Shown here one piece after another: positions 9,370 through 16,261 of a stretch of DNA of 64,000 nt. The stretch comes from UBA6522 sp965205045 (GTDB lineage: Bacteria; Pseudomonadota; Gammaproteobacteria; Steroidobacterales; Rariloculaceae), in the NCBI GenBank assembly GCA_965205045.1, contig OZ242031.1:2852001-2916000 (forward strand), in the 5' to 3' direction. Made by a program: the position numbers and the translations under genes. Every line of letters starts with the position of its first letter. Within the stretch, counting starts at the first letter, position 1. The notes beneath the pieces are model-generated. The model saw only the letters and a list, made by a program, of their open reading frames with translations. It did not search any database and was not told the origin of the DNA.

Positions 9370-10362
9370 ATGAACGAACCCGGGATTCAACACATACCCG
9401 CGACAATGCAAAAGATAGCGAGCCTGCTGGCGGGAAGTGAAATCGAGCAGTACTCGGTTGTCTCAATGTTTTCCGGGTGTGGCGGTATGGATCTGGGGTT
9501 TATCGGTGGATTCGAGTTCGGTTCCCGGCATTTCGACCGGTTGCCATTCGAGGTCGTCTGGGCGAACGATTTCAACAAACGCGCTTGCGAGACTTACGAG
9601 CTAAATCTCCGCCACAAGATACATACCGGATGCGTCAGTGAGGTATTCGACACTTTGCCGGCCAGCGCCGACGTGGTGATCGGAGGGTTTCCCTGCCAAG
9701 ATGTGTCGATCAACGGTAGGGGGTCGGCGGAGAACGGCGAGCGAACGATATTGTACAAGGTGATGATCGAGGCTATACGACAGCTTGAGCCGCGTGTGTT
9801 CGTCGCGGAGAACGTGCCTGGATTGTACAGTCGTCGTACGTTCTACGAGCAAATGACGGCCGATTTCGGCGCCTTGGCGGGCTACCGAATCACCGAGCAT
9901 GTTTTGACCGCATCCGATTACGGCGTCCCGCAGCGCCGTAAGCGGCTGTTTATCGTCGGCGTGGATAGCGACGAGCAATTTGAGCCACCAGAGCAGGAGT
10001 CATACCAGATAACTACTGGCGAAGCCCTGAGTGATCTGGAGGGCGTGCCAGAGCATGCGGCCATAAGCCACGTATGGAGCAAGGCGGCAGTCAGTCCGGA
10101 GCAAGGGAATCGCCACTTGAGACGCGATGAGCCCGCGACCACAATTCGCGCAGAGCATCACGGAAACATCCAGTGGCACTATTCGCTTCCTCGCCGTATC
10201 TCGCTCAGGGAAGCAGCCCGCTTGCAATCGTTCCCCGATGACTTCTCATTTTCCGGTGGAATGCGGGAGACGGAGCGGCAGATCAGCAATGCGGTTCCCC
10301 CTGTGCTCGCATGGCACGTAGCGCGAAGCGTTGGAGATTGGCTTGACGCCGCAAGACTTTGA
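9370..10362 (+). CDS. DNA (cytosine-5-)-methyltransferase
   Basis: The 330-residue enzyme transfers a methyl group from SAM to C5 of cytosine in a specific DNA sequence. The C5-methyltransferase motifs appear in order: motif I VVSMFSGCGGMDLGF (about 34-48), motif IV GGFPCQDVS with the catalytic Cys (about 104), motif VI VFVAENVPGL (about 145), motif VIII DYGVPQRRKRLFIVG (about 184-198), and C-terminal motifs IX-X LREAARLQSFPD and ISNAVPP. An overlap-free gap of 33 bases leads to vsr, the usual pairing, because Vsr repairs the T:G mismatches left by deamination of the 5-methylcytosine. No cognate restriction enzyme is directly beside it. Recognition sequence unknown. Confidence 0.93.
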   Translation: MNEPGIQHIPATMQKIASLLAGSEIEQYSVVSMFSGCGGMDLGFIGGFEFGSRHFDRLPFEVVWANDFNKRACETYELNLRHKIHTGCVSEVFDTLPASADVVIGGFPCQDVSINGRGSAENGERTILYKVMIEAIRQLEPRVFVAENVPGLYSRRTFYEQMTADFGALAGYRITEHVLTASDYGVPQRRKRLFIVGVDSDEQFEPPEQESYQITTGEALSDLEGVPEHAAISHVWSKAAVSPEQGNRHLRRDEPATTIRAEHHGNIQWHYSLPRRISLREAARLQSFPDDFSFSGGMRETERQISNAVPPVLAWHVARSVGDWLDAARL

Positions 10363-10395
10363 GCGCCTCCTGGACGAAACCGCAGGAAGCGACCG

Positions 10396-10830
10396 ATGAT
10401 CGACACCGTAAGCAAGGAGCGCCGCAGCGAAATCATGTCGCGCATCCGCTCGAAGGGGATGAAGCCGGAAATGATCGTGCGGCGGATGACGCACGCCATG
10501 GGCTACCGCTACCGACTGCACTACAAGAAACTTCCCGGCACGCCCGACCTGGTGTTTCCGGGCCGGCGCAAGGCGATTTTCGTGCACGGATGCTTTTGGC
10601 ACCAGCACTCGGACCCCGCCTGCAAGAAGGCCCGCGTGCCGGAATCGAACCGCGACTTCTGGGTAGCCAAGTTCGAGCGGAACGTGGTCCGCGACGCCGA
10701 GAGCCAGGCCAGCCTCGTGGAAATGGGATGGAGCGTGCTGGTCATCTGGGAATGCGAAATCCAACGGGAAGGTGAGGGGCTCGCGAAGCGCATCGAGGCG
10801 TTCCTGTCCGATTCGGTTGCGGAGGCGTAG
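10396..10830 (+). CDS. vsr: Very short patch repair endonuclease Vsr
   Basis: The 144-residue nuclease nicks next to the T of T:G mismatches made by deamination of 5-methylcytosine. It starts with SKERRSEIMSRIRSKGMKPE; the catalytic region shows LPGTPDLVFPGRRKAIFVHGCFWHQH (about 45-70, with Asp, His and Trp residues of the family), and it ends with EMGWSVLVIWECEI. The length is typical. It follows the cytosine methyltransferase on the same strand. The last 122 bases have a diverged second copy at 12527-12648. Confidence 0.94.
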   Translation: MIDTVSKERRSEIMSRIRSKGMKPEMIVRRMTHAMGYRYRLHYKKLPGTPDLVFPGRRKAIFVHGCFWHQHSDPACKKARVPESNRDFWVAKFERNVVRDAESQASLVEMGWSVLVIWECEIQREGEGLAKRIEAFLSDSVAEA

Positions 10831-10833
10831 GCA

Positions 10834-10863
10834 TTGACCAGGATTCGCAGAGTGCGGGATAAT
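10834..10863 (+). promoter_or_regulatory. Sigma70-like promoter for the second RHH gene
   Basis: TTGACC and GATAAT are separated by 18 bases, starting just after the vsr stop and about 50 bases upstream of GTG 10916. It probably drives RHH copy B, the 57-residue gene, the phage-like methyltransferase and the HNH gene. Confidence 0.5.
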
Positions 10864-10915
10864 GCGCCTGTATGCGGCACCATGCGTGCCGCCGGGCCAC
10901 TGTAGAGCATTGAAA

Positions 10916-11113
10916 GTGACATCCAAACACCGCATTTCGTTAAACCTTTCTCCCGAGGAGTACCGTGAGGTCGCCGCGCTGGCGGAAAAAGCCCGGGTTT
11001 CGAGGGCTTGGATCGGCCGCCAGGCGCTGATCGAATTCCTTGAGCGCCACCGCGCTCGAGACATTCAGCTTCCGTTTGATCTGGCGACCATGCCCCAACG
11101 GGGAGATTCGTGA
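10916..11113 (+). CDS. Ribbon-helix-helix small regulator, copy B
   Basis: This 65-residue paralogue of the gene at 8777 has HRISLNLSPEEYREVAAL then RAWIGRQALIEFLERH. GTG 10916 is chosen because similarity between the copies continues upstream only out of frame. Its stop codon overlaps the ATG of the next small gene (TGATG), so copy B appears to be the first gene of a translationally coupled four-gene unit ending in an HNH nuclease. This arrangement fits an autoregulator of a mobile modification cassette, although it has no toxin-like partner. Confidence 0.7.
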   Translation: MTSKHRISLNLSPEEYREVAALAEKARVSRAWIGRQALIEFLERHRARDIQLPFDLATMPQRGDS

Positions 11114-11286
11114 TGATCATTAACTCAGCTTGCTTCGGAGGCTGCGTGCGCAGCATGACGAATAATCAGCGCAAGGAATTGAGCGGATATGGCACGGTCG
11201 GGCAAACTTCCGTGTTCGGCTGGAAGTTCGTGCCGTACCAAGCACCCGTCTGTGAGCACGGATTGGATGGCGGGGAACGTGGCTGA
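11113..11286 (+). CDS. Unrecognised 57-residue protein inside the modification cassette
   Basis: An open frame runs from ATG 11113, inside the stop of RHH copy B (TGATG), to TGA 11284-11286, which overlaps the ATG of the methyltransferase (TGATG again). Coupling on both sides argues that it is translated. The sequence ends in an aromatic-rich part (GYGTVGQTSVFGWKFVPYQAP) and has three cysteines. An internal start at codon 15 (MTNNQRKE) is also possible. I do not recognise the family. Confidence 0.5.
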   Translation: MIINSACFGGCVRSMTNNQRKELSGYGTVGQTSVFGWKFVPYQAPVCEHGLDGGERG

Positions 11287-11942
11287 TGGTCTCGCGGCCG
11301 AAACTGTTGGATCTGTTCTGCTGCGCAGGTGGGGCCGCAGTCGGCTACCACAGGGCCGGGTTCGATGTGGTGGGCGTGGATGTAGACCACCAGCCACGCT
11401 ACCCTTTTGAATTTCACCGCCGAGACGCGATGAAACTCGATCAGTCGTTCATCGCGATGTTCGACGCCATCCACGCATCGCCGCCATGCCAAGCGTATTC
11501 GGATCTGGCAGCGCGCAACGGAAACGCGCATGAGTGGCCGCGCCTGATTGAGCCGGTGCGCGACATGCTTGAATCGACTGGCAAACCGTACGTTATCGAA
11601 AACGTAGACGGCGCTCCGCTGATAAATTACATTGTTCTGTGCGGTACCATGTTTGCCAATTTACGTGTGCTACGGCATCGTCTGTTCGAAACCAATTTCC
11701 CCATTCTTACGCCCCCACACGGCAGGCACCCGAAAGTGCATACTCACGATAAGCGTAAGTCGCACTATGGCAAGACGTGCGAGTGGCGCGATTACGTACA
11801 GGTTACCGGTGGCGGAAACTGCACGGTCGCCGCCGCTAGCGATGCGATGGGCATCGATTGGATGACGAAGCGTGAACTAAACGAGGCAATCCCGCCCGCC
11901 TATGCGGAGTTTGTTGGACGCACCTTGATCCAGCATGCCTAG
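11286..11942 (+). CDS. Phage-type DNA cytosine methyltransferase (compact)
   Basis: The 218-residue protein has C5-methyltransferase signatures: motif I LLDLFCCAGGAAVGYHRAGF (about 7-26), a GVDVDHQP cofactor segment, motif IV ASPPCQAYSDL with the catalytic Cys (about 68), motif VI PYVIENVDGAP (about 101) and a C-terminal EAIPPAYAEFVG. At this size there is little room for a target-recognition domain, as in short phage-encoded methyltransferases. It overlaps the HNH gene by eight bases, suggesting a modification/restriction pair. It is not closely related to the enzyme at 9370. Confidence 0.85.
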   Translation: MVSRPKLLDLFCCAGGAAVGYHRAGFDVVGVDVDHQPRYPFEFHRRDAMKLDQSFIAMFDAIHASPPCQAYSDLAARNGNAHEWPRLIEPVRDMLESTGKPYVIENVDGAPLINYIVLCGTMFANLRVLRHRLFETNFPILTPPHGRHPKVHTHDKRKSHYGKTCEWRDYVQVTGGGNCTVAAASDAMGIDWMTKRELNEAIPPAYAEFVGRTLIQHA

Positions 11943-12501
11943 AAAACCAGGATCGAAGGCTCGAATTGCGGACTTTCTCCGAACACGGGTAGGTGAAGTG
12001 GTGACGGCCAGAGAACTGCAGGATACCGCAGGGCCGCAAGTGACCGAGTGGGCAAGGCGATTGCGCGACCTTCGCGCAGAAGGCTGGCAAATTTGCTCTC
12101 ACAATGACCGTAGCGATTTGAGGCCCGGTGAATATGTATGCGAGAAGGTTGCCGAACCCGGCTATGTGTTCAGCAAGCCGATATCCGGGCGGTTGCGGGC
12201 GCAGGTGTTGGAGCGCAACGGCTACACGTGTCAAATGTGCGGGGCAGGGTCGGGCGACGACGACCCTGTGAACCCGGGGCGAACGATCAGGCTGCATGTC
12301 GGGCACATCGTCGACAGAAGCCACGGAGGGATGGATGTTCTCACAAACCTCCGAGCGCTGTGCGCCGCGTGCAATCAGGGCGCAAAGAACATCGTCGCGG
12401 AACCGCCTAGTTGGGCATGGTTGCTGGCGCAAATTCGGCGGGCAAGTGTTTCAGACCAGCGGAAGGCACTGAAATGGCTAAAGAGAAAGTTCGATGACTG
12501 A
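11935..12501 (+). CDS. HNH endonuclease with winged-helix-like N-terminus
   Basis: The 188-residue protein has an N-terminal winged-helix-like region (about 5-60: VTARELQDTAGPQVTEWARRLRDL). The C-terminal HNH domain has paired zinc-type cysteines (CQMC near 99, CAAC near 146) around HVGHIVDRSHGG. The winged helix resembles those of type II HNH restriction enzymes, and the eight-base overlap with the upstream cytosine methyltransferase suggests that the two form a restriction-modification pair. A phage or homing HNH nuclease is the alternative. It is followed directly by a vsr remnant. Confidence 0.8.
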   Translation: MPRKPGSKARIADFLRTRVGEVVTARELQDTAGPQVTEWARRLRDLRAEGWQICSHNDRSDLRPGEYVCEKVAEPGYVFSKPISGRLRAQVLERNGYTCQMCGAGSGDDDPVNPGRTIRLHVGHIVDRSHGGMDVLTNLRALCAACNQGAKNIVAEPPSWAWLLAQIRRASVSDQRKALKWLKRKFDD

Positions 12502-12526
12502 AGGCAGGGACATTGCCTGCCGTCTC

Positions 12527-12648
12527 CCAGCCTCGTGGAAATGGGATGGAGCGTGCTGGTCATCTGGGAGTGCGAAATCGAAGCGGAGGGCGAGGCGCTT
12601 GCGGAGCGTATCGCGGCGTTTCTGTCCGGGTCGGCCTCTCGGCGGTAG
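12527..12648 (+). pseudogene. Remnant of a second vsr gene (C-terminal 39 codons)
   Basis: These 122 bases align without gaps to 10709-10830, the end of vsr. The first 43 bases are identical, and about 100 of 122 match overall by hand count. The frame reads SLVEMGWSVLVIWECEI and runs to its own stop; no start or upstream vsr sequence is present. The remnant marks the right edge of the RHH-B/methyltransferase/HNH segment. Confidence 0.8.
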
Positions 12649-12748
12649 CCGCAAGTATCCGATTCTGCGCCTTGTAGGCTAATTTGGCCACCATGTAATG
12701 TTGGGTTGATCGCACCGCTGATTGCGGTGAAGCGGTGCCCGTGACCAG

Positions 12749-13786
12749 TCAGTTTTCGTAGACGCTCCGGCCCGTGTCCCGATGCGCGCAGTCGAAGGGC
12801 TTGACTTCGGCGCCCGGCACCCAGGCGTAGGATCTTCGCCATACGGCGGGTGCGGTCAGGTACACGGGATCGGTGACGGTGACCTCGTAAGTCATGCGCG
12901 TTTCGTCATCGCTTGGCGTGAATCGCTCGACCATGGTCACGGCATCGCTCATGGGCGTACCCTGCGCATCGAGGTAAGGCCATGACACGTGGTCGATTTC
13001 GACCACCAGCGTGTTGCCGTCCCAGCGCCCGACCGAGTGGCCGAGACGATCGACGGGCGGGTCCGCCGGTGTCGTCGCCGGATCCATGTAGATCACCCGA
13101 TCGCCGTCCCACTCCTCGATCAGCAGACGGATGCGGTCACCCTCTTCGACGAACTGAATCGGAAAGGGATTGAGGATCGCGTTGGGCATCCCCGGCGCTT
13201 CGCAGCGCAGTCCCGGATCGTCCACGGCCTGATCCCACCTGTCCTTCAGTGCCTGTGCCTCCGCCGTGAGTACGGGCGGCTCGATTCCACCGCCAAACCC
13301 GCGTACGGAACTCCAGACCCGGAATATCCCTTCCGCGGCTTCTGCCTCCGCCACGGCAGCGCCGGCGGAGACTTCAGACGGCGCCGATGACGGTTCGCTC
13401 CACCGAGGCGGATAGGCGCGGTCGGAAATCGTGAACTCTTCGCCACTCGGTACCTGCATGTGGCTTGTCCAGATGGCCTTCACACCGCGGGTAGCAGGGT
13501 TGCCGGCGATCCTGATCTCGTCGCCGATGGCGACGGTCTCCGATGTGACTCCGCGCCGCTGCCCGGTGTTCCAGGCGCCGGCCTCGATCTCCCATAGCTC
13601 CGTCGCGCCGGCATCGTTTTCCACTTCGATCGTCAGACCCACGTGAGGGTTGCGCCAGAAGACTTCCGTCACGGTTCCCGTGAGTTCGATCGTCGTGCCC
13701 GTGTCGTAGAATCCGCCGGTCGAATGGTGGGCAAGCCCGGCGAGGGGAAGGAGCGCGGCTGCGGTCAGCGTGAAGATCGGTCTCAT
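12749..13786 (-). CDS. DUF6152 protein with C-terminal MDGR-like domain
   Basis: The 345-residue secreted protein starts at ATG 13786; the frame is open to 13843, but only this start puts a signal peptide (MRPIFTLTAAALLPLAGLA) first. The mature protein would begin HHSTGGFYD, followed by VFWRNPHVGL, both DUF6152 signatures. The C-terminal half has RVIYMDPATTP, SVGRWDGNTLVVEI and DPVYLTAPAVWRRSYAW, the MDGR-type pattern, here without the DGR itself. It closely resembles the proteins at 33557 and 48111 in layout. It is the last gene of a - strand run that starts with the MBL gene at 17268, 76 bases after the preceding gene. Confidence 0.82.
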   Translation of the reverse strand: MRPIFTLTAAALLPLAGLAHHSTGGFYDTGTTIELTGTVTEVFWRNPHVGLTIEVENDAGATELWEIEAGAWNTGQRRGVTSETVAIGDEIRIAGNPATRGVKAIWTSHMQVPSGEEFTISDRAYPPRWSEPSSAPSEVSAGAAVAEAEAAEGIFRVWSSVRGFGGGIEPPVLTAEAQALKDRWDQAVDDPGLRCEAPGMPNAILNPFPIQFVEEGDRIRLLIEEWDGDRVIYMDPATTPADPPVDRLGHSVGRWDGNTLVVEIDHVSWPYLDAQGTPMSDAVTMVERFTPSDDETRMTYEVTVTDPVYLTAPAVWRRSYAWVPGAEVKPFDCAHRDTGRSVYEN

Positions 13787-13862
13787 GCCAGTTAATTCAT
13801 GGATCGGTTGGTTGTTTCGTCCAATTTTACCTGCAAACGCCATCCACCGAGATTGCCGGACC

Positions 13863-14372
13863 TCAGTCGAAGACCTCGTCGGGGCGAAGACCCCAGGTCA
13901 GGCCGTCGGAGGGCCTGAGGAAGTTGAGCAGGCGCACCCGGTTGTCCTCCACGTTGCGGCCGGGGTTGCCGTTGATCACCACGTAGTCGCCGGGCCGCAG
14001 CGTTGCCTGAGTCACCCCGGTGGCGCCGAGTTGGGTCGCCGATCCCCATTCGACCACGTAGCGCACGTTCGAGCCGTCTTCCTGCTCGACCATGACGTGC
14101 ACCAGTGTATGCGGATTGCGCCACAGGAACTGCACGAGGCGGCCTTCGATGGTGACCTCCTGGTTCTCAAGGTAGACCGCGGCGAAGGAATGATGGCCCC
14201 AGGCCTTCGTGCCCATCGCGAGCGCGGTGACTGTCAGGTAAAACGCCCGAATCGAAAACATGCGCCACGGACTGCGGCCCGGCCCGGCGGCTGCGAGGGA
14301 AAGCGCCTGAACCAAAATCCTGCGCCACGGACCGCTGCCAGACGCGGCAAATATCGGGAAAATCGTTCTCAT
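13863..14372 (-). CDS. DUF6152 family secreted protein with duplicated leader
   Basis: The product is 169 residues from ATG 14372, which overlaps the upstream stop as ATGA; an alternative ATG at 14261 gives a normal signal peptide (FYLTVTALAMGTKAWG). Family motifs are GHHSFAAVYL and FLWRNPHTLVHV, and the tail reads LRPSDGLTWGLRP, like the protein at 7084. Between the two possible starts lies an imperfect in-frame duplication of 20 codons (PWRRILVQALSLAAAG versus PWRMFSIRAFYLTVTA), so the leader was extended by tandem duplication. It follows the MDGR gene in the operon. Confidence 0.8.
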   Translation of the reverse strand: MRTIFPIFAASGSGPWRRILVQALSLAAAGPGRSPWRMFSIRAFYLTVTALAMGTKAWGHHSFAAVYLENQEVTIEGRLVQFLWRNPHTLVHVMVEQEDGSNVRYVVEWGSATQLGATGVTQATLRPGDYVVINGNPGRNVEDNRVRLLNFLRPSDGLTWGLRPDEVFD

Positions 14373-15379
14373 TCGGTTGCCTCCTCGATCAGCCGGCGTC
14401 CGCGCGGGCCGAGTTCGGCAAAACCTCCGTCGTTGCAGGTCAGGTTCGGCGCGCCCCCCGGCAGGCCCTGCCGCTCGATCCAGCCGCAGCAATAGCGGCC
14501 GCACGAGGCCGGCGGCCTGTAGCTGTCCCGGATCGTGTTGCGGTACTCCGGATACAGCGTGTGCGCATACCCCATCGCAGCTTCCTTCGGGATGTTGTAG
14601 GTGCGGACCATGAAGTCCTCTTCCGGATTTTCTCCCGGCAGGTAGTGGGGCACGAGTCCGCTATCTTCGAGATACGGGATCTCGTTCGCCGTATTGCACT
14701 GCGTCCGCTCCGGGCCTTGCCGCCCGTTGGGCTCGTACTGCCAGACCCGGCTCACGACGTGGGGCTCGCTCAGGTAGATCGGGTCCTCCTGGATCACCGT
14801 GACGGTCAGCAGGTCGTCGTGGCGGGTGAGGTGTACCGTGAACGTGGTCCGGTCGCTGCCGGGAATGCCGTTGCCGCGCCTGATCCAGGCCGTCTTCACA
14901 TGCGTCATGCGCACGGTCAGCGTATTGCCTTCCCACTTGCCGGTGGCGAATCCGCCCGACGGGTGCCAGGCGTTCTCCGACGGGTGCTCGCGCCCGTCCA
15001 TCCAGATCGTGATCGTATCCCTGAGGTAGTTGCCGGCCACCACCCAGGCGATGACGTTGCCGCTGGTTTCGTCGTTGATGCTCCAGATCCGGTAGAGCCG
15101 GGGCCGGTAGAGCCCGACCCAGGGCGCCTGCGAGAGGCACTGCCGCTCGATGGTCATGGGCATGTTCGACGTGTAGCTCAGCGCCTTGGCCCTGGCCTCG
15201 TCGGTCATCGGCATCCCGGTGAAATCGCCCAGGTCCGAACCGGGACCGCGCTCGATGTAGTCCTCGTAAAGGCGGTCTTCGTACGTGCCCGTGAGCTGGA
15301 CCTGGGCACTGGAGGGAACGGCCGCGATCAGCAGCGCGCAACAGGTAGTCAGGGCCGTCATGAGAGTTGTTCGAGTCAC
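14369..15379 (-). CDS. Secreted MDGR-domain protein, counterpart of the N-terminal half of 5224
   Basis: The 336-residue protein starts at GTG 15379, with AGGAGG eight bases upstream, and has a signal peptide ending SSAQ. Key landmarks: TIWMDGREHPSENAWHP near residue 123, GKWEGNTLTVRMTH near 145, DPIYLSEPHVVSRVW near 199, VPHYLPGENPEEDF near 245. The same order of landmarks is found in residues 27-290 of the fusion protein at 5224. The C-terminus contains CGRYCCGW. It is a separate gene here and probably acts with the neighbouring MBL-fold protein. Biochemical function unknown. Confidence 0.75.
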   Translation of the reverse strand: MTRTTLMTALTTCCALLIAAVPSSAQVQLTGTYEDRLYEDYIERGPGSDLGDFTGMPMTDEARAKALSYTSNMPMTIERQCLSQAPWVGLYRPRLYRIWSINDETSGNVIAWVVAGNYLRDTITIWMDGREHPSENAWHPSGGFATGKWEGNTLTVRMTHVKTAWIRRGNGIPGSDRTTFTVHLTRHDDLLTVTVIQEDPIYLSEPHVVSRVWQYEPNGRQGPERTQCNTANEIPYLEDSGLVPHYLPGENPEEDFMVRTYNIPKEAAMGYAHTLYPEYRNTIRDSYRPPASCGRYCCGWIERQGLPGGAPNLTCNDGGFAELGPRGRRLIEEATE

Positions 15380-15400
15380 AAGCGTTGCCTCCTGAGGGTG

Positions 15401-16261
15401 TCAGAACCTCGCGTCGCAGGGCGTCGGGTCCCACTTGCTGACATCATCTTCCTTCCTGAAGTGGATGGCCGTGATCCACGGGAGCTGCAGATAGACCGGG
15501 TCCTCCACCGTGTTGGTCACGACCAGGTATTGGTCGCCGTTGTCCTGGACGTGAACGTCCCAGTACTCCGTGAAGACCGTGCTGTCGCTGTAGGGCACGC
15601 CGTTCTTGCGCAGGTACCCGGGCCGCAGCCGGGCGGTGACGGACTTCATCGATCCGAAGCCGGATGCGCCGGCCATGATCCATTCGGCCGTCGATGTGCC
15701 CTGCCAGGTGTTTGCGCCTTCTTCGGGCGCGCCGTCGAAGTGAAACAGCCGCGTCTGCATGCCGTAGTCGGACTCGAGCTGCAGCGTGCTGTCGTCCAGC
15801 CAGGCGATGCGCAGCCGCGTCGGCCCGCGCATGAGGCCCGGCGCGCCGTAGGCCTTGCAGGCCTCGCCCGCCGCCTCGTCGGCGGTCGGGTCCCAGGCCT
15901 CGGCCAGGAGTTGGGCCTCAAAATTCATCGGAATGCTGGGAAAGTCGCCCCGGGCCGGGGTGACCATTCTCCAGCGCCAGTCCTCGGAGATGATCGCGAC
16001 CCACTGGCCCGTGAGGTCGATTGGGGCGATCTGACGAGCGGGTCCCGCGGGGCCGGGCTCAGTCGGTGGAAACTGGGCGAAAGCGCCGGAAGCGAGTATG
16101 GGTGTCAACAAGGCGAGCAACGCGCCAGCGGTCTTCGAGATGGGTTCACTTCGCGTCGGCAAGGCGGTTCCGGCACGAAATCTGCCAGCCAGTTGTCGCC
16201 ATCGTGCCTGGACCCGAGAGCGGCCGGGCCATCCCATGCGATGGAATCGGCGCATGCTCAC
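15401..16261 (-). CDS. Conserved secreted protein, homologue of 7486-8340
   Basis: The 286-residue product starts at GTG 16261, overlapping the stop of the MBL gene by four bases (GTGA). A basic leader precedes a hydrophobic signal segment ending SGAFAQF (about 61). Motifs shared with 7486-8340 are DLTGQWVAIISEDWRWRM, QTRLFHFD, WQGTSTAEW, LRPGYLRKNGVPYS and KWDPTPC. The translational overlap ties it to the MBL protein. No catalytic motif recognised. Confidence 0.72.
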   Translation of the reverse strand: MSMRRFHRMGWPGRSRVQARWRQLAGRFRAGTALPTRSEPISKTAGALLALLTPILASGAFAQFPPTEPGPAGPARQIAPIDLTGQWVAIISEDWRWRMVTPARGDFPSIPMNFEAQLLAEAWDPTADEAAGEACKAYGAPGLMRGPTRLRIAWLDDSTLQLESDYGMQTRLFHFDGAPEEGANTWQGTSTAEWIMAGASGFGSMKSVTARLRPGYLRKNGVPYSDSTVFTEYWDVHVQDNGDQYLVVTNTVEDPVYLQLPWITAIHFRKEDDVSKWDPTPCDARF

